A stretch of DNA of 64,000 nucleotides, taken from Acinetobacter lwoffii (GTDB lineage: Bacteria > Pseudomonadota > Gammaproteobacteria > Pseudomonadales > Moraxellaceae). The position numbers and the translations under genes are program-made. The stretch covers positions 2,170,001-2,234,000 of the forward strand of contig NZ_CP118963.1 of NCBI RefSeq assembly GCF_029024105.1, written 5' to 3'. Positions 1-8,301 of this stretch are shown in pieces (the first letter of the stretch is position 1; each line of letters begins with the position of its first letter). The notes below the pieces were generated by a model. The model was not told where the DNA came from and did not search any database. It was given only the letters and a program-made list of their open reading frames with translations.

Positions 1-19
1 TTATAGTAAATACAAAGAG

Positions 20-41
20 GCCCCGTAGTTTAAAGCGGGGC
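20..41. terminator. GC-rich hairpin at window edge, possible terminator of an upstream gene
   Basis: A six-base stem GCCCCG/CGGGGC (20-25 and 36-41) lies just upstream of the first gene. No clear T-run follows on either strand, so it may end an off-window gene or be part of a leader. Seen directly; function is inference. Confidence 0.3.
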
Positions 42-77
42 TCATATATAGATAATACTCCAGGAAAGGTGCAGATC

Positions 78-1721
78 ATGTCTTACCAAACCTCTATACA
101 TTTTGATCCAACAGCTTTACTGATAATAAAAAATGAGGTTGATAACTCGATCAAGTTAGTCGAATCAGCAGTAAGCACCTTGGTAGAAGACCAGACTTTA
201 CCTTTTGGTATTGATGATGCATTAAATCAGTTCGAACAATGCGCCCAGGTTCTGGCACTCATCGACATGTCCAGTCTGGCAAAAGTCGCTCAATATTCAG
301 CAGAATTAATGCGCAAGATTATGGGGAATCCGGCGCAGGTCAATACTCAAGAAGTGATCGCCTTGAGTGAAGGCACCACTATGCTGAAACGCTATATCGA
401 ATTTATCTGTTTGCGTGAAGTAAAAATTCCACAGTTTTTGCTGGATACCCTGAACCGCTTGGAACTGGCTTTGGGTAAACCACTGACGACTGAAGGCCAG
501 CATGTAGAATCGCTATTAGATTGCGTCACTCCTGATTTTGCGCTGCCACAGGCACCAAGTCTGGAAAAATCCCAATATGTACACCGTCTGTATAAGCTGT
601 CACTCAACAAGCTGATCAATCAGGAAGAAAGTGAACTGGATTTGCAAGCCATCAAACTGGTGGGGGCTTATCTGGCCGGACTTGCAGAACAACATGACAG
701 CAAGCAGTACTGGAATCTGGTATATGTCGCGTTAAACAATATTGAGCACCTGCTGATTAATGAGCCACGTCTACGCACCTTGGTGAGCATTGAGCGCAAC
801 ATGGCACAGTATTTTAGCTCGGCAGACAGCTTCAAGGCTTCGCTGGCTGATCTGGCCAATGTGCTCAGCCTATGTATCAGTCAGGAAGATGAAACTGCGC
901 AATCTATCCGTAGCCAGCTCAATGTGGGCGATGACCTGCTGACCGATATGCAATTACAGGTCTTCAGTCGCCATCTGTATGGCCCAGACTTTGAAACCAT
1001 GCATACCATCAGCGAATTGGTGACCACGGAAATGGCGCAAATTCGTAATGACATCGAGTTCAACTATCAGAACATGACGCCTGAAAAGACTCAGGAACTG
1101 CAGGCACAACTGAATAATCTGGCGAATATCTTCAAGGTATTGAACCTGAATGAAGCCTATCATGACCTGACCCGTCAGGCCGCTTCACTGAGCCAGCCGG
1201 AGATGATGCAGGATGCCAGCTTTGCCCAGCAGTTGATGAATGTCATTCTGTCTGCCATGAACTCGATTGGCGTACTGGAACGTCATCACACTTCGAGCCG
1301 CTTGCAGCTGCGCGTCAACAACATGAATATTTCTCTGGACCGTCTGGATGAAGCACACGCTGCTTTACTCACAGAAACCAAGGCCCTGATCGAGCTTTCT
1401 AGCCAGATTCTCAGCAATTACCTGCAAGATCATGACTTGACTGCCCTCGAACCTGTTCCTGTACAGTTTTGCGAGATTGGCGGCGCGATGCTGTTCCTGA
1501 ATGCAGAACATGTTCGTACTGCGTTCACCACCACTGCAGAATTCATCAAGAACCGTATTGATCTGTCGATTGCATTAAGTCCGGAAGAAATTCATCGTGC
1601 TTTAGACACCCTGGCCAGTGCCGACATGATGATTGATAACTTAAAGAACAAACAGCCTGTATTACAGGCGATGTTTCAGGTAGCATTGGACAGTAGTGAG
1701 AAACTCAAAATAGTTGCCTAA
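78..1721 (+). CDS. fimL: FimL-like protein (non-phosphorylatable ChpA/Hpt-related, pilus/chemosensory regulation)
   Basis: 547 aa, all-helical, without signal peptide or membrane segment. Length and composition resemble Pseudomonas FimL, a protein related to the N-terminal Hpt-like region of ChpA that links the Pil-Chp chemosensory system to cAMP signalling and type IV pili. I see no kinase, receiver or CheW domain, so it is not a full CheA. The start at 78 is preferred because AGGAAAGG (62-69) lies 8 bases before it; an upstream in-frame GTG at 69 overlaps that site. Its TAA shares one base with the ATG of nudC, indicating translational coupling. The fimL-nudC pairing is recalled from Acinetobacter genomes. 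The family call is moderately sure; it could be described only as a chemotaxis-related protein. Confidence 0.55.
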   Translation: MSYQTSIHFDPTALLIIKNEVDNSIKLVESAVSTLVEDQTLPFGIDDALNQFEQCAQVLALIDMSSLAKVAQYSAELMRKIMGNPAQVNTQEVIALSEGTTMLKRYIEFICLREVKIPQFLLDTLNRLELALGKPLTTEGQHVESLLDCVTPDFALPQAPSLEKSQYVHRLYKLSLNKLINQEESELDLQAIKLVGAYLAGLAEQHDSKQYWNLVYVALNNIEHLLINEPRLRTLVSIERNMAQYFSSADSFKASLADLANVLSLCISQEDETAQSIRSQLNVGDDLLTDMQLQVFSRHLYGPDFETMHTISELVTTEMAQIRNDIEFNYQNMTPEKTQELQAQLNNLANIFKVLNLNEAYHDLTRQAASLSQPEMMQDASFAQQLMNVILSAMNSIGVLERHHTSSRLQLRVNNMNISLDRLDEAHAALLTETKALIELSSQILSNYLQDHDLTALEPVPVQFCEIGGAMLFLNAEHVRTAFTTTAEFIKNRIDLSIALSPEEIHRALDTLASADMMIDNLKNKQPVLQAMFQVALDSSEKLKIVA

Positions 1722-2497
1722 TGTCCAAATTATCACTTGCTTATATTTTTCAACAACAGCAACTGCTGGTCGATCAACACTTTCAACTTCCACGGGTTGA
1801 AGCCTTAGCAAGTGATTTGCTACTCCACACGGGTGATCAGGTGATTGCCCGTGATCTTCTTCCCGATGAGCCGATTCCTGCAGGCTTGCAACTGGTTCCC
1901 ATCCGTCAGCTGTTACAGTTCTGGAATACCCAGCAATTCGAACAGGCCAGCCGCGCAGTACAACTTTTAGAATGGCGTCGTAACCATAAGTTCTGTAGTC
2001 ATTGCGGTACAGCGACTGAAGCGCATGCTGTTGAATATGCCATGGTCTGCCCATCCTGCAACTACCGGCAATATCCACGGGTACAGCCTTGCGTTATTAC
2101 CGTCATTACCCGAGGCAAAGACGAGATTTTACTGGCCAAAAACGCGCGCAATACCAAAAGTCAGATGTATGGCCTGATTGCCGGTTTCGTTGAAGTGGGT
2201 GAAACCCTAGAAGATGCAGTACGTCGTGAAACGCTGGAAGAAGTCGGTCTGCATCTCAAAAATATCCAGTATCTGGCCAGCCAGCCCTGGCCTTTCCCAA
2301 GTAACCTGATGATTGCCTTCAAGGCAGAATATGCTGGTGGTGAGCTACAGCTGCAGGAAGAAGAAATTAGCGATGCGCAATTCTTTAAATTCGATCAGCT
2401 GCCTGAAATTCCGTTTAAAGGCAGTATTGCCCATGCCATGATCATGCATGTGACTCAAGGTACAGTAGTCGCAGATGATACCAAGACCTGGCTATAA
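1721..2497 (+). CDS. nudC: NADH pyrophosphatase / NAD-capped RNA hydrolase NudC
   Basis: 258 aa, the family's usual length. It hydrolyses NADH to NMNH and AMP and removes NAD caps from RNA. A four-cysteine zinc ribbon is visible (C92, C95, C110, C113), followed by the Nudix box at about 155-177 (GFVEVGETLEDAVRRETLEE begins it) with its REtLEEvG core. The SQPWPFPSN motif at 187-195 is the hallmark that separates NudC from other Nudix hydrolases. The start codon overlaps the stop of the fimL-like gene by one base, so the two are probably one operon ending at the terminator at 2531-2570. Confidence 0.95.
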   Translation: MSKLSLAYIFQQQQLLVDQHFQLPRVEALASDLLLHTGDQVIARDLLPDEPIPAGLQLVPIRQLLQFWNTQQFEQASRAVQLLEWRRNHKFCSHCGTATEAHAVEYAMVCPSCNYRQYPRVQPCVITVITRGKDEILLAKNARNTKSQMYGLIAGFVEVGETLEDAVRRETLEEVGLHLKNIQYLASQPWPFPSNLMIAFKAEYAGGELQLQEEEISDAQFFKFDQLPEIPFKGSIAHAMIMHVTQGTVVADDTKTWL

Positions 2498-2530
2498 ATC
2501 TGCATTCGAAAGATTTAGCTCAACGGCTTA

Positions 2531-2570
2531 AAAAAGAATCCAGTGGATGTTCTCCCCTGGATTCTTTTTT
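2531..2570. terminator. Bidirectional terminator between nudC and the convergent hydrolase
   Basis: Perfect 13-bp stem (2531-2543 with 2557-2569, core AAGAATCCAG) with a 13-base loop, A-run on one side and T-run on the other. It can stop transcription from both nudC (+) and the hydrolase gene (-). Confidence 0.85.
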
Positions 2571-2601
2571 ATCTATTGCTTAGTTAAACCAAATATCAGT
2601 C

Positions 2602-3483
2602 TCAGGATTTAAATGCATCCTCGAGCGCCCAAAGCACCTGTGCCTTGGTCTGGAAAAACTGGCTAAACAAACTGGAGAGTGAACCCACAATCGTAATATG
2701 ACCAAGTTTCGGAATTTGAATCAGATGGCTATGATTGCCCTTCTCTTTCAGTACACGGTCCAAATCCTGGCTATTGAAATGCCCAACAATCTTGTCTTTT
2801 TCGGCAATAAACAGATAATGCCGGATTGAGCTATTTTTAACAAAATAATAAGGCATCACCTGCTGATAAGGCACCGCCTGATCAAATGCATCGGCACAGA
2901 TCGGATCATTTTTGTAATCAAAATGATAAGGCCCCGCCAGACCAATAATCGCCCGGATTTGATTGTGATCAATGCTGGCAGATTGCGGATGATACAAGGC
3001 AGACATCACATTGAATGCCCCGGCAGAGTGTCCCATCAAGACCAGATTTTCAGCACAGATCTGCAACTGTCCAGCTGACTGCTGCAAATGATTCAGTAAC
3101 AAATGCAGATCATGAATATAGGTCGGAAAAATATGTTGTGGCGCCAGATGATAATTCATCACCACCACATCATAACCTTCTTTAGCAAAGGACTCGCCAA
3201 TAAACTGATAATCCTTTTTATCGCCATGCAACCAAGCACCGCCATGCACAAACACAATCAGGGGACGATGTGGCAAAGGCTGCTGACTCCGAAACAGGTC
3301 AAAGCGTTGCCGGGATTTCAAGCCATAGGCCAATTGGGTTTCGACTGTGTAACCTTGTTTCGGAGTTAAACGATTTAAAGCATAACTACCAAAATCGTAT
3401 AACCGGAAATCTTGATAGTGCTGTTGAAACTGCAAAATACGCTGTGAGAGTTGGGTTTTAAACTGGCCGACCTTATGGTTCAT
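2602..3483 (-). CDS. alpha/beta hydrolase (carboxylesterase/lipase family)
   Basis: 293 aa from the preferred start. HGGAW at residues 80-84 is the oxyanion-hole motif of the hormone-sensitive lipase/esterase type, and GHSAG at 151-155 is the nucleophile elbow with catalytic serine. An Asp (in AEKDKIVGHF) and a His (in KLGHIT) near the C-terminus complete the triad. No signal peptide, so probably cytoplasmic. The frame is open further upstream to 3603, but this would lie deep inside dolP; the ATG at 3483 overlaps the dolP stop by 11 bases and fits an operon arrangement. Substrate unknown. Confidence 0.8.
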   Translation of the reverse strand: MNHKVGQFKTQLSQRILQFQQHYQDFRLYDFGSYALNRLTPKQGYTVETQLAYGLKSRQRFDLFRSQQPLPHRPLIVFVHGGAWLHGDKKDYQFIGESFAKEGYDVVVMNYHLAPQHIFPTYIHDLHLLLNHLQQSAGQLQICAENLVLMGHSAGAFNVMSALYHPQSASIDHNQIRAIIGLAGPYHFDYKNDPICADAFDQAVPYQQVMPYYFVKNSSIRHYLFIAEKDKIVGHFNSQDLDRVLKEKGNHSHLIQIPKLGHITIVGSLSSLFSQFFQTKAQVLWALEDAFKS

Positions 3484-4159
3484 AGGTCGGTTCAACCGTA
3501 TCAGGATCAATCGCCACTGGCGTCTGTTCAATACCCGGCTGCGCATATGCCGGTGCGGCAAAGTTTTGATTAGCCAGACTTGAATATTGCTCCACATTAT
3601 CAATTAGGGTCACAATTTTAGTGACATTACCCACCTGTTGTAACACCTGATTCAGGTCAGCAATCTCGGCACCATTTAAACGACCCATCACATACAGTAC
3701 GCCATCTTCAGTATGCACATGCACTTTACTATCCGCTACCACAGTCGCTTTCATGATCAAGCCACGGGTATTTGCAGTCACCGCAGTATCCTGCATGATG
3801 GTGCTATAGCTGATCTGATTGCCGACAGTAATAAAATTATGTACCGCTTTGACATCACTCATGGATTTGACATTATCTTCAGCCAGTTGCTTTAAATGGG
3901 CATCCGGCACCTGACCGGTCAACAAGACATTGCCATGGAAACTTTCAATATTGACCCGGGCCTGCTTAAAGCGCGAATCCAATTTATAAAGATTAATTTT
4001 TGCAGTACGGACAATTGAGGAATCAATAAATACCTGCCCCAAGGTACGCGCCCCACTTTCAGTTCCGACAGGAGCCGTACCTGTGCCGCTGGAAATAAAA
4101 CTTGCACAACCTGATAAACTTGCGACACACAGCATTGTTATTGCAATACGCTTAACCAC
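3473..4159 (-). CDS. dolP: BON-domain outer-membrane lipoprotein, DolP (YraP)-like
   Basis: 228 aa. The N-terminus is a lipoprotein signal with lipobox LSGC (Cys18). Two BON domains follow (about residues 50-120 and 125-195), as in E. coli DolP, which sits at the outer membrane, binds anionic phospholipid and supports envelope integrity and amidase activation. Context supports this: lpoA, yraN and rsmI lie next door as in E. coli (rsmI-lpoA-yraN-diaA-dolP), here without diaA. The C-terminal tail (about 30 residues, Pro/Ala/Gln-rich) is longer than in E. coli. Stop overlaps the start of the hydrolase gene. Confidence 0.85.
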   Translation of the reverse strand: MVKRIAITMLCVASLSGCASFISSGTGTAPVGTESGARTLGQVFIDSSIVRTAKINLYKLDSRFKQARVNIESFHGNVLLTGQVPDAHLKQLAEDNVKSMSDVKAVHNFITVGNQISYSTIMQDTAVTANTRGLIMKATVVADSKVHVHTEDGVLYVMGRLNGAEIADLNQVLQQVGNVTKIVTLIDNVEQYSSLANQNFAAPAYAQPGIEQTPVAIDPDTVEPTYEP

Positions 4160-4292
4160 TCAGCAAGACTCCTTCATTTTATTACGTCTTTTTCAATCTA
4201 ATAATCTGTTTTCAAGCTCAGATCATGTCAATTCTGCTTGAACTTTACAATGATCTTGAAGCAAATATAAGCATCTTTAGACCTTATTTTGT

Positions 4293-4724
4293 TCAAAGGT
4301 TAATAAACTCTTGATCAAAAGTAAAAGCATTTTCAATCCATTCCAGATCATAAGGGTATTGCGAAAAGTCATGCTGTATGGTTTTTGCAAATTGCTGTTT
4401 AAAATCAAAACAAATCACGTCAAAACGATAGTAATAGTGTGCAAATTGTGGATTTTTCTGAATAAAGCACATCGCAGTCTTGAGCATCTTTCCCTGTTTT
4501 GCTCTGGAAATCGACTCGATCGCTTGCGCATATCGGGTTTGCGCACGTGCTTTGACTTCCACAAAGACCAGTTCCTGATCACACACCAGAATCAGATCCA
4601 GCTCGCCATAGCGACTGTGATAATTGGCTGCCAGGAACTGAAATCCATGGTTTTGCATCAATTGGGCCGCTTGCTGCTCCGCCCATGCACCTAATTGCTG
4701 TCGCAGCATTGCTCTTTCGCTCAT
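4293..4724 (-). CDS. yraN: YraN / UPF0102 family putative endonuclease-like protein
   Basis: 143 aa from the ATG at 4724, which overlaps the lpoA stop in an ATGA arrangement. The restriction-endonuclease-like core is visible: RYGELDLI (about 38-45) and FVEVKAR (about 54-60), with the E, D and ExK residues of a PD-(D/E)XK fold. Function in the cell is not established; proximity to lpoA is conserved widely. An in-frame ATG at 4760 lies inside lpoA and is less likely. Confidence 0.9.
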   Translation of the reverse strand: MSERAMLRQQLGAWAEQQAAQLMQNHGFQFLAANYHSRYGELDLILVCDQELVFVEVKARAQTRYAQAIESISRAKQGKMLKTAMCFIQKNPQFAHYYYRFDVICFDFKQQFAKTIQHDFSQYPYDLEWIENAFTFDQEFINL

Positions 4725-5680
4725 AGTAGCTTGACGCCTGTGCCACTGTACTGGAAACATTCTGGACTACGCTGAATGCTGTGTTCACTGATCTGTATCC
4801 GGCCAGTTCTACCCTGAAATTCAATATTCTGTGAACGCGGTTGTGACAGGTACTGCTGGGTGATCTGCCAGGCATCGCCACCGAAGGCAATCAGCCACTG
4901 ATAGGACATATCCACCGGCTCTTTGACATAAGCCTGTAGAACATCCGGCCAGTCAGCCAGATAAAGTACCGGAACATCACAGAACTTGATCCCTTGTGGC
5001 AGCTTGTGCTGCTCGCTGATCGCATTGGCTACGGTATACATCCGTTTACGGCTTAATTCCGGTATAGTAGCCAGGCCTTCTGCATTGCCGAGGAATAACA
5101 GCCCCTGCTTCGGCATTAAAAAAATGGGTGCCTTGTTCACGATCTTAAATTTCAGATCACTCTGACTGAACAATGACATCAGCAACAGTTCATGCTCAGC
5201 TTCACTGCCCGGCTGGCGTAAAATCAGCAGCTGTTGAATTCCATCTTTGTGCAATAAGGTTTTTAAGGCAGCAGCATCTTCTTTTTTGGACAGGCTGAAT
5301 TGCCAGACTTGGGGTAATGACCCTGCTACATCATTCAGGCTGAGGGTACGTACTTTAGGTTTGCTCTTGAGTAGTTGTTCCACATCGCTACGTGCCAATG
5401 GACCCACCACCATTTTGGTCTTTTTATTGACATGCTGTTTCAGTAGCTGGGAGATATTTTTCTGATTGGAATTGACCCATTTTAATGGAACTTTCTGCCC
5501 GGAAGTAGCATAAGCACTGAGAAAACCCTGTTTGATACTCGATGCAGCTCGCGCCAAAGGCCCGGATTCGGGTAGAATGATCAGCACTTCTGCTTGTACG
5601 CTGCTGATGTAGCTGACTAAACACAAGCCCAATATTTTATTTTTAATCTTCCATTTTTTATTATTCAATTTATTCCACAT
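4721..5680 (-). CDS. lpoA: LpoA-like penicillin-binding protein activator (C-terminal domain only)
   Basis: 319 aa against about 680 in E. coli LpoA. The N-terminus is a basic signal sequence with probable cleavage after SSVQA; there is no convincing lipobox (LGLC is followed by more hydrophobic residues). The mature part looks like the periplasmic-binding-protein-type domain of LpoA (VLIILPESGPLARAASSIKQGF and similar), which in E. coli activates PBP1a. The TPR-like N-terminal domain is absent. Its start at 5680 is only 10 bp from the rsmI start on the other strand. Gene order lpoA-yraN-dolP supports the assignment; whether it activates PBP1a here is inference. Confidence 0.75.
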   Translation of the reverse strand: MWNKLNNKKWKIKNKILGLCLVSYISSVQAEVLIILPESGPLARAASSIKQGFLSAYATSGQKVPLKWVNSNQKNISQLLKQHVNKKTKMVVGPLARSDVEQLLKSKPKVRTLSLNDVAGSLPQVWQFSLSKKEDAAALKTLLHKDGIQQLLILRQPGSEAEHELLLMSLFSQSDLKFKIVNKAPIFLMPKQGLLFLGNAEGLATIPELSRKRMYTVANAISEQHKLPQGIKFCDVPVLYLADWPDVLQAYVKEPVDMSYQWLIAFGGDAWQITQQYLSQPRSQNIEFQGRTGRIQISEHSIQRSPECFQYSGTGVKLL

Positions 5681-5690
5681 GGAGAAACCT

Positions 5691-6533
5691 ATGAGTGCTC
5701 AGTTATTTGTTGTTGCGACTCCAATCGGGCACTTAGATGATATGAGTTATCGTGCAATTCAGGTGTTGAAGTCGGTGAGTCTTATTGCTGCTGAGGATAC
5801 ACGAACTTCCGCACAGTTGCTTAAACACTTTAATATTCAAACACCTCTGACTGCCTGTCATGAGCATAATGAAAGCAACAAGATTGATCAGCTGATCCAG
5901 CGCCTGCTCAATGGCGAAGATATGGCCCTGATCAGTGATGCTGGCACTCCCCTGATTAGCGACCCTGGCTTTAAATTTGTCCGGGCTGCTCAAGCGCATA
6001 ATATCCGCGTGATTCCCGTTCCTGGTGCTTGTGCTGCGATTGCAGCTTTAAGTGCAGTCGGCTTGCCGAGTGACCGTTTCAGTTTTGAAGGTTTTCTGCC
6101 ATCCAGACAAAGTCAGCGTCTGCTAAATCTGGAAAAACTGAAAGATGAAACCCAGACTTTAATTTTCTATGAAGCACCGCACCGGATTCTGGAGTCCGTT
6201 AAGGATATGGCCAGCGTTTTCGGAGCAGATCGCCCGGTCGGTTTTGCGCGAGAAATCACCAAGACTTTTGAAACTATCAAGAAAATGACCTTGGGTGAAT
6301 TGGTGGAATTCATTAGCAATGATCACAATCAGCAAAAAGGCGAAATTGTTCTGGTGATTGGCGGTGCCACCGAAGAAAAAGATCTGGATCAAGAAAAGCT
6401 GGATAAATTATTGAAACGTTTGTTACAGGACCTTTCGGTCAAAGCAGCATCACAGTTGGCAGCAGATTTAACGGGTATTAAAAAGAAAATCGCTTATCAA
6501 CGTGCTTTAGAACTGACTTCGGCAAACGATTAA
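5691..6533 (+). CDS. rsmI: 16S rRNA (cytidine1402-2'-O)-methyltransferase RsmI
   Basis: 280 aa, close to the E. coli length. It 2'-O-methylates C1402 in the decoding centre of 16S rRNA using SAM. The SAM-binding tetrapyrrole-methylase fold is seen: ATPIGHLDDMSYRA near the N-terminus and SDAGTPLISDPG at about 83-94, followed by PGACAAIAALS. The ATG at 5691 is chosen because GGAG at 5681-5684 sits 6 bases upstream; the ATG at 5679 overlaps the lpoA start. The promoter must lie inside the 5' end of lpoA, which is very AT-rich (about 5630-5675). Ends at a strong terminator. Confidence 0.95.
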   Translation: MSAQLFVVATPIGHLDDMSYRAIQVLKSVSLIAAEDTRTSAQLLKHFNIQTPLTACHEHNESNKIDQLIQRLLNGEDMALISDAGTPLISDPGFKFVRAAQAHNIRVIPVPGACAAIAALSAVGLPSDRFSFEGFLPSRQSQRLLNLEKLKDETQTLIFYEAPHRILESVKDMASVFGADRPVGFAREITKTFETIKKMTLGELVEFISNDHNQQKGEIVLVIGGATEEKDLDQEKLDKLLKRLLQDLSVKAASQLAADLTGIKKKIAYQRALELTSAND

Positions 6534-6570
6534 TTGCTCTAGATATTTCTATCTCGTTTTGATTTGTAAA

Positions 6571-6600
6571 AAAAACACCACAATTGATGTGGTGTTTTTT
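6571..6600 (+). terminator. Terminator after rsmI (bidirectional form)
   Basis: Stem AAAAACACCACA (6571-6582) pairs with TGTGGTGTTTTT (6588-6599) over a 5-base loop, followed by T. The same hairpin also serves the minus-strand SutA-like gene that ends at 6625. Confidence 0.85.
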
Positions 6601-6624
6601 ATAAGAGACAAGTTAATCAATAAC

Positions 6625-6879
6625 TTATTCTTTGGCTACTGATTCATCTGCCGGAACTTCAACAATACGACCACCACTGGCAAGGAAAGCCGCAATCTCG
6701 TCTTCCAGTGCTTGACGCTTTTTCAGCTTTGCAGTGACGGTCAAAGTTTCAGCTTCTACAAGATCGGTATCACTGACGACCTCTGTGCTATCGACCGCGC
6801 CTTTTTCAGCTGCTTTTGCTTCATCATCGTCAACGATTGAATCTTCAACGTCGTCATCATAATCATTCATGTCTGTCAT
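6625..6879 (-). CDS. sutA: SutA-like transcriptional modulator (small acidic protein)
   Basis: 84 aa. The N-terminal half is strongly acidic and likely disordered (runs of Asp/Glu); the C-terminal half has a KxKxRxALEDEIAAFLASGG-type helix ending in GGRIVEVP, matching the pattern of Pseudomonas SutA, an RNA-polymerase-binding protein active in slow growth. The start at 6879 is chosen because GGGGAG (6886-6891) is 6 bases upstream; other in-frame starts at 6885 and 6918 are poorly placed. The family call is from recalled sequence pattern. Confidence 0.65.
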   Translation of the reverse strand: MTDMNDYDDDVEDSIVDDDEAKAAEKGAVDSTEVVSDTDLVEAETLTVTAKLKKRQALEDEIAAFLASGGRIVEVPADESVAKE

Positions 6880-7053
6880 TTGCATCTCCCCAAAAATGGC
6901 GCTTGCTTGGTATTCCAAGCCAGGTATCGAATTAAGTGAAATTTAGCAATCTCTTTGGGCTTCGCCTAGTACTAAACATCAAAAAATCGTATCTTTTTTA
7001 AACAAAATCGTTACTCTTTATTGATGTTTGTTTAAAAAATTTACATTTCTGTC

Positions 7054-8301
7054 TTAAGCTGCGTAGCGTGTGTCTTTAAGTAAACTCAGACCGTTGGCCT
7101 GCGCCATAAATGCATCTTTCAACATGGGCTGATTTTCTACCTGTTTCAGGCCGAAATTGCGTGCCCAAACCATCGGGAAGAATAAAGTGGTTTCCATCCA
7201 GCCAATCGCAGACATGCTGTGCATCATGGCATCGTTCTGACTTTTACGGCGATGCTCATAGCGTTTTAGGGTTTGTTCATGTGCCCATACGCCACGCGCC
7301 TGATCATGCAGTAAAACATCACAAAGTATCGCAGCATCCAGACAGCCAATATTCACCCCTTGACCTGCCAGCGGATGAATCACATGTGCGGCATCTCCAA
7401 TCAGGGCTAAACCATCTTGAACATATTGTTGGGCAGCGCGGGCTTTTAAGGGGAAAGTGGCACGTAGTGTCGCCTCTAAGACTTCACCCAGCATATGCTG
7501 GCTTTCACGGGTCAATAGCTGGGTAAATTCAGCATCGGGGAGCGCTGCATATTCTTCAGCATAATCCTCTGGCAAAGTCCAAACAATCGATTGCCAATGT
7601 CCCTGCTCTTCCGGACTAAGGCTGGCCATGGGTAAAAAAGCCAGAGGGCCGGTTTCGAGAAAAATCTGACGTGCCATATGCTGATGAGGTTGTGCAGTTT
7701 TAATGGCACAACTGATGCCCGCCTGTTTATAGTCCAGTACATCAATATCGATGAAAGCTTGCTCACGAACAAAGGAATTGGCACCGTCGGCGCCGATCAC
7801 CAGCTTGGTTTTAAGCTGAGTACCATCGGCCAGATGAATAATCCACACACCGACGTCACGTTCAACGCGGCTGACTTTGACCTGTGTTCTATAATCTTGA
7901 ACATCTTCAAGCATCTTTTGCTGAATGGCCAGATTCAGAATGCTTGGTTCCACCATCGAACCTAAAGCCTGTTCTAGCGAGGGTGTTTTTTCTGAAGGCT
8001 GGCCGAAATTGATTTCGCCATAGCCATTTTTATTCCAGACCTGCATGCCGGTATAAGGCTGCTGCCGTGCCAGGTTTTCCCAGACCCCCACCGTCTTTAA
8101 CAAGTGAATGGTTGCCTGACTGAGAGCCAGGACACGCGGATTGGCCACCTTTAAGGTTTTATCTGCATCCAGAATTGGCGCTGCATCCAGAACTGTAGGC
8201 TGCATGCCACCTTGGGCTAACAAAAGCGCTGTAAGCCCACCCACCAATCCACCGCCAATAATGACGACGTCTAATATTTCGTTAGTTTGATTTAAGCTCA
8301 T
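7054..8301 (-). CDS. ubiI: Ubiquinone biosynthesis FAD-dependent hydroxylase UbiI
   Basis: 415 aa flavoprotein monooxygenase of the UbiH/UbiF/VisC/COQ6 family. The Rossmann motif VIIGGGLVGG is at the N-terminus, the GADGANS motif mid-protein, and GDAAHVIHPLAGQGVNIG near residue 300. YTGMQVWNKNGYGEI followed by LGSMVEPSILNLAI resembles UbiI (C5 hydroxylation) more than UbiH. It overlaps the end of ubiH by 4 bases (ATGA), as in an operon. E. coli has ubiH-ubiI in the same order downstream of pepP. Assignment of ubiI versus ubiF is less sure than the family. Confidence 0.85.
   Translation of the reverse strand: MSLNQTNEILDVVIIGGGLVGGLTALLLAQGGMQPTVLDAAPILDADKTLKVANPRVLALSQATIHLLKTVGVWENLARQQPYTGMQVWNKNGYGEINFGQPSEKTPSLEQALGSMVEPSILNLAIQQKMLEDVQDYRTQVKVSRVERDVGVWIIHLADGTQLKTKLVIGADGANSFVREQAFIDIDVLDYKQAGISCAIKTAQPHQHMARQIFLETGPLAFLPMASLSPEEQGHWQSIVWTLPEDYAEEYAALPDAEFTQLLTRESQHMLGEVLEATLRATFPLKARAAQQYVQDGLALIGDAAHVIHPLAGQGVNIGCLDAAILCDVLLHDQARGVWAHEQTLKRYEHRRKSQNDAMMHSMSAIGWMETTLFFPMVWARNFGLKQVENQPMLKDAFMAQANGLSLLKDTRYAA

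Noticed and set aside
3484..3603. Long N-terminal extension of the alpha/beta hydrolase
   Set aside because: It would overlap dolP by about 130 bases and is very basic and low in expected fold features; the ATG at 3483 fits better.
6974..7030. AAACATCAA / TTGATGTTT inverted repeat downstream of ubiI
   Set aside because: The loop is about 38 bases and the stem AT-rich; too weak to call as a terminator or operator.
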